NCBI GenBank assembly: GCA_015654675.1
Contig: JAATGM010000030.1
Location: forward strand, 1-64,000
Direction: 5' to 3'
DNA: 64,000 nt
Origin: Planctomycetota bacterium
GTDB taxonomy: Bacteria; Planctomycetota; Phycisphaerae; UBA1845; UTPLA1
A model generated the notes under the pieces. The model had not been told where the DNA came from, made no database searches, and saw nothing but the letters and a program-made list of their open reading frames with translations. The position numbers and the translations under genes were made by a program. Of this stretch, positions 62,687 to 64,000 are shown in pieces (within the stretch, counting starts at the first letter, position 1; the number at the start of each line of letters is the position of its first letter).

Positions 62687-64000
62687 CTAATGGGGCTTGC
62701 CGGGCGCTCCGGATGGTCCGCCCGCCCGGCGATCGGCGTTGTCCAGGAGCCGCTGGGCCTCGGTGTCGCCGGGACTTAGCCGCAGGACTTCGCGCAGTTC
62801 CTTTGCCGCCTCGGGCGCTCTTCCCGCCTTGAGCAGCGCGTCTCCGAGGTTAAATCTTGCCTCAACCATATTCGGCGCGAGTCGCACCGCCTCGGTCAAT
62901 TCGCGGACCGCTTCATCGAATTGCCGGGCTTCGAGAAGCAGGGTTCCCAACAGATTGTGCCCGTCCGCCACGGGTGGCGCAAGCATCACGATTTGGCGGG
63001 CCTCGCTGATCGCTTCGGGGGTGCGATGCGCAGATGCCAGAGCCATGGCAAACTTGTATCGAGGGCCAGGGTCGCGCGGATTGCAATTGGTCGCGGCCTG
63101 CAACTGGGCCAGCCCCTCGTCGATACGGTTTCGTTTCAACAACGACTCGGCCAGCAGGAAATGCGGCTCGGTGAGATTGGGGGCGAGCTTGAAAACGATT
63201 TCGAGTTGTTTCTGGGCGTCGTCGTTTCGCCCGATCCTCAGCAGCGCACGGCTGAGATTGACGCGGGCGGGAATGTACACATTCTTAATTCGAATTGATT
63301 TCTCGAATTGCGGGATCGCTTCATCGTCGCGACCGAGCGTATAGAGCGCAAGCCCGTAGTTGTTGAAGACTTCAAGAAGCTCGGCGTTGGGGACGCGCAT
63401 CGCCCGTTCGCAGTATTCGATCGCCTCCTGTGGGTGGCCCTCGGCAAGCGCGAGATAGGCCAGATTGTTGTACGACTGCGTATGCTCGGGATTGATGCTG
63501 ATCGCCCGCTCGAGGTGCTGGCGGGCCTCGGCCAACTGCTTCGGATCGTTGCCCGTCGATAGCAGCGCCGCGAGATTATTGTGGGCCATCCAGGCGCCAT
63601 CGTTCTTGTCGAGCGTGTCGCGCCACAGTGTGAAGGGGTCACGATAAATTCCCGCCTGCACATAGGTGAGCGGCCCAAGCACGCCGATCGCTGCGGTGCA
63701 AATCACCGCAAAAACCCGGGCGTCGAGGCAATCGCAAAGAACCGCGGCCAGTGCCGCCAGCGGAGCAATGCAGGCCAGGTACTGAAAGTGGTCGGCCACC
63801 CACGAATATCGCATTGGATAGACGTCGACGAACCCGAGGGCGGGCACCAGCGTGCCCACATACAGGAGCGCCACCATGAGAGGTGCTTTGCCGATGCGTC
63901 GCCGCTGAAGCCAGAGCACCAGCAGCAGTGCCGCGAGCGCCAGCGGGTAGGCGTACTGGCCGATCGACCGCGGATCGAGGACCCACTTGGGATAGATAAA
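62687..64000 (-). CDS. TPR-containing membrane protein (5' end outside window)
   Basis: The frame is open to the right edge, so the N-terminus is missing. The visible part begins with membrane segments and 'VDVYPMRYSWVADHFQYLAC', a signature of membrane proteins of the TMTC/TPR type. About ten tetratricopeptide repeats follow ('EARQHLERAISINPEHTQSY', 'EAIPQFEKSIRIKNVYIPAR', 'DEAVRELTEAVRLAPNMVEA'). It may be a membrane glycosyltransferase-like protein with a repeat tail. The visible length is about 437 residues. Confidence 0.85.
   Translation of the reverse strand, partial: FIYPKWVLDPRSIGQYAYPLALAALLLVLWLQRRRIGKAPLMVALLYVGTLVPALGFVDVYPMRYSWVADHFQYLACIAPLAALAAVLCDCLDARVFAVICTAAIGVLGPLTYVQAGIYRDPFTLWRDTLDKNDGAWMAHNNLAALLSTGNDPKQLAEARQHLERAISINPEHTQSYNNLAYLALAEGHPQEAIEYCERAMRVPNAELLEVFNNYGLALYTLGRDDEAIPQFEKSIRIKNVYIPARVNLSRALLRIGRNDDAQKQLEIVFKLAPNLTEPHFLLAESLLKRNRIDEGLAQLQAATNCNPRDPGPRYKFAMALASAHRTPEAISEARQIVMLAPPVADGHNLLGTLLLEARQFDEAVRELTEAVRLAPNMVEARFNLGDALLKAGRAPEAAKELREVLRLSPGDTEAQRLLDNADRRAGGPSGAPGKPH

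Overview
The window is about 64 kb of GC-rich bacterial DNA, most likely from the phylum Planctomycetota (a Phycisphaerae-like lineage is my guess). The indicators are secreted proteins with PEP-CTERM tails, a TIGR03118-type beta-propeller protein, a membrane protein with the CGYNLSGLP...CPECG zinc ribbon common in planctomycetes, the Arg-rich '...EYKRINNRPFPTW...' small protein, and many small, loosely packed genes on both strands. The evidence is sequence recognition only; no database search was run.

Layout. 1-1343: two tandem secreted paralogues, the first cut by the window edge. About 1.7-20.2 kb: an accessory region that ends in a tyrosine integrase whose 3' end runs into a tRNA-Lys gene, the usual architecture of an integrated element. 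It carries an excisionase/HTH cluster, a P4-type primase-helicase, an inverted-repeat region after the primase, two GNPHAR-type small proteins, a XRE/ImmA-IrrE metalloprotease with a partner gene, and several genes with folds often linked to anti-phage defence: a HEPN-like protein with a zinc-ribbon partner, a SIR2-like protein, a decayed ASCH domain, a solitary C-terminally shortened HsdR and an Orc1/Cdc6-like ATPase. The left attachment site was not found, so the left edge is undefined.

20.3-34 kb: chromosome-like genes. tRNA-Val is followed by DoxX, DUF7009, a YrhE-type formate dehydrogenase and DUF1641 (formate oxidation), converging on cytochrome bd oxidase (cydAB) with an upstream STAS gene. 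Then come an alpha/beta hydrolase, a SnoaL-like protein, a Tat-exported bicupin of the oxalate decarboxylase family, an ECF sigma factor overlapping a membrane anti-sigma candidate, and the TIGR03118 protein. A functional link between formate oxidation, bd oxidase and oxalate/formate chemistry is plausible but inferred.

34-51 kb: ferritin-like protein, FAD/Rieske oxidoreductase, lytic transglycosylase-like protein, ArnT-like glycosyltransferase, alpha-oxoamine synthase with a Rieske ferredoxin, two overlapping YkgJ-type cysteine-cluster proteins, VanZ-like membrane proteins, lipoproteins, a polyprenyl-phosphate sugar transferase, a ParA ATPase without ParB, and an 18-residue Lys-rich microprotein with its own promoter, Shine-Dalgarno and terminator. 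Then come Gph-type phosphatase and pyrK, the latter preceded by a promoter-leader-terminator module.

51-64 kb: housekeeping and envelope genes: ffh, MBL hydrolase, SRPBCC protein, the zinc-ribbon membrane protein, a PP2C/SpoIIE phosphatase, an SPFH/flotillin-like protein with a zinc-ribbon neighbour, citrate synthase, an Arg-rich/poly-Asp protein pair, and a TPR membrane protein cut by the right edge.

The points most worth a second look are the Lys-rich microprotein unit (49.4 kb), the pyrK leader or small RNA (51.3-51.5 kb), the HEPN-like/zinc-ribbon pair (1.7-2.6 kb), the HsdR/ATPase pair (10-13.6 kb), the post-primase inverted repeat (17.9 kb), and the unexplained hairpin-rich gap at 56.5-57.1 kb.
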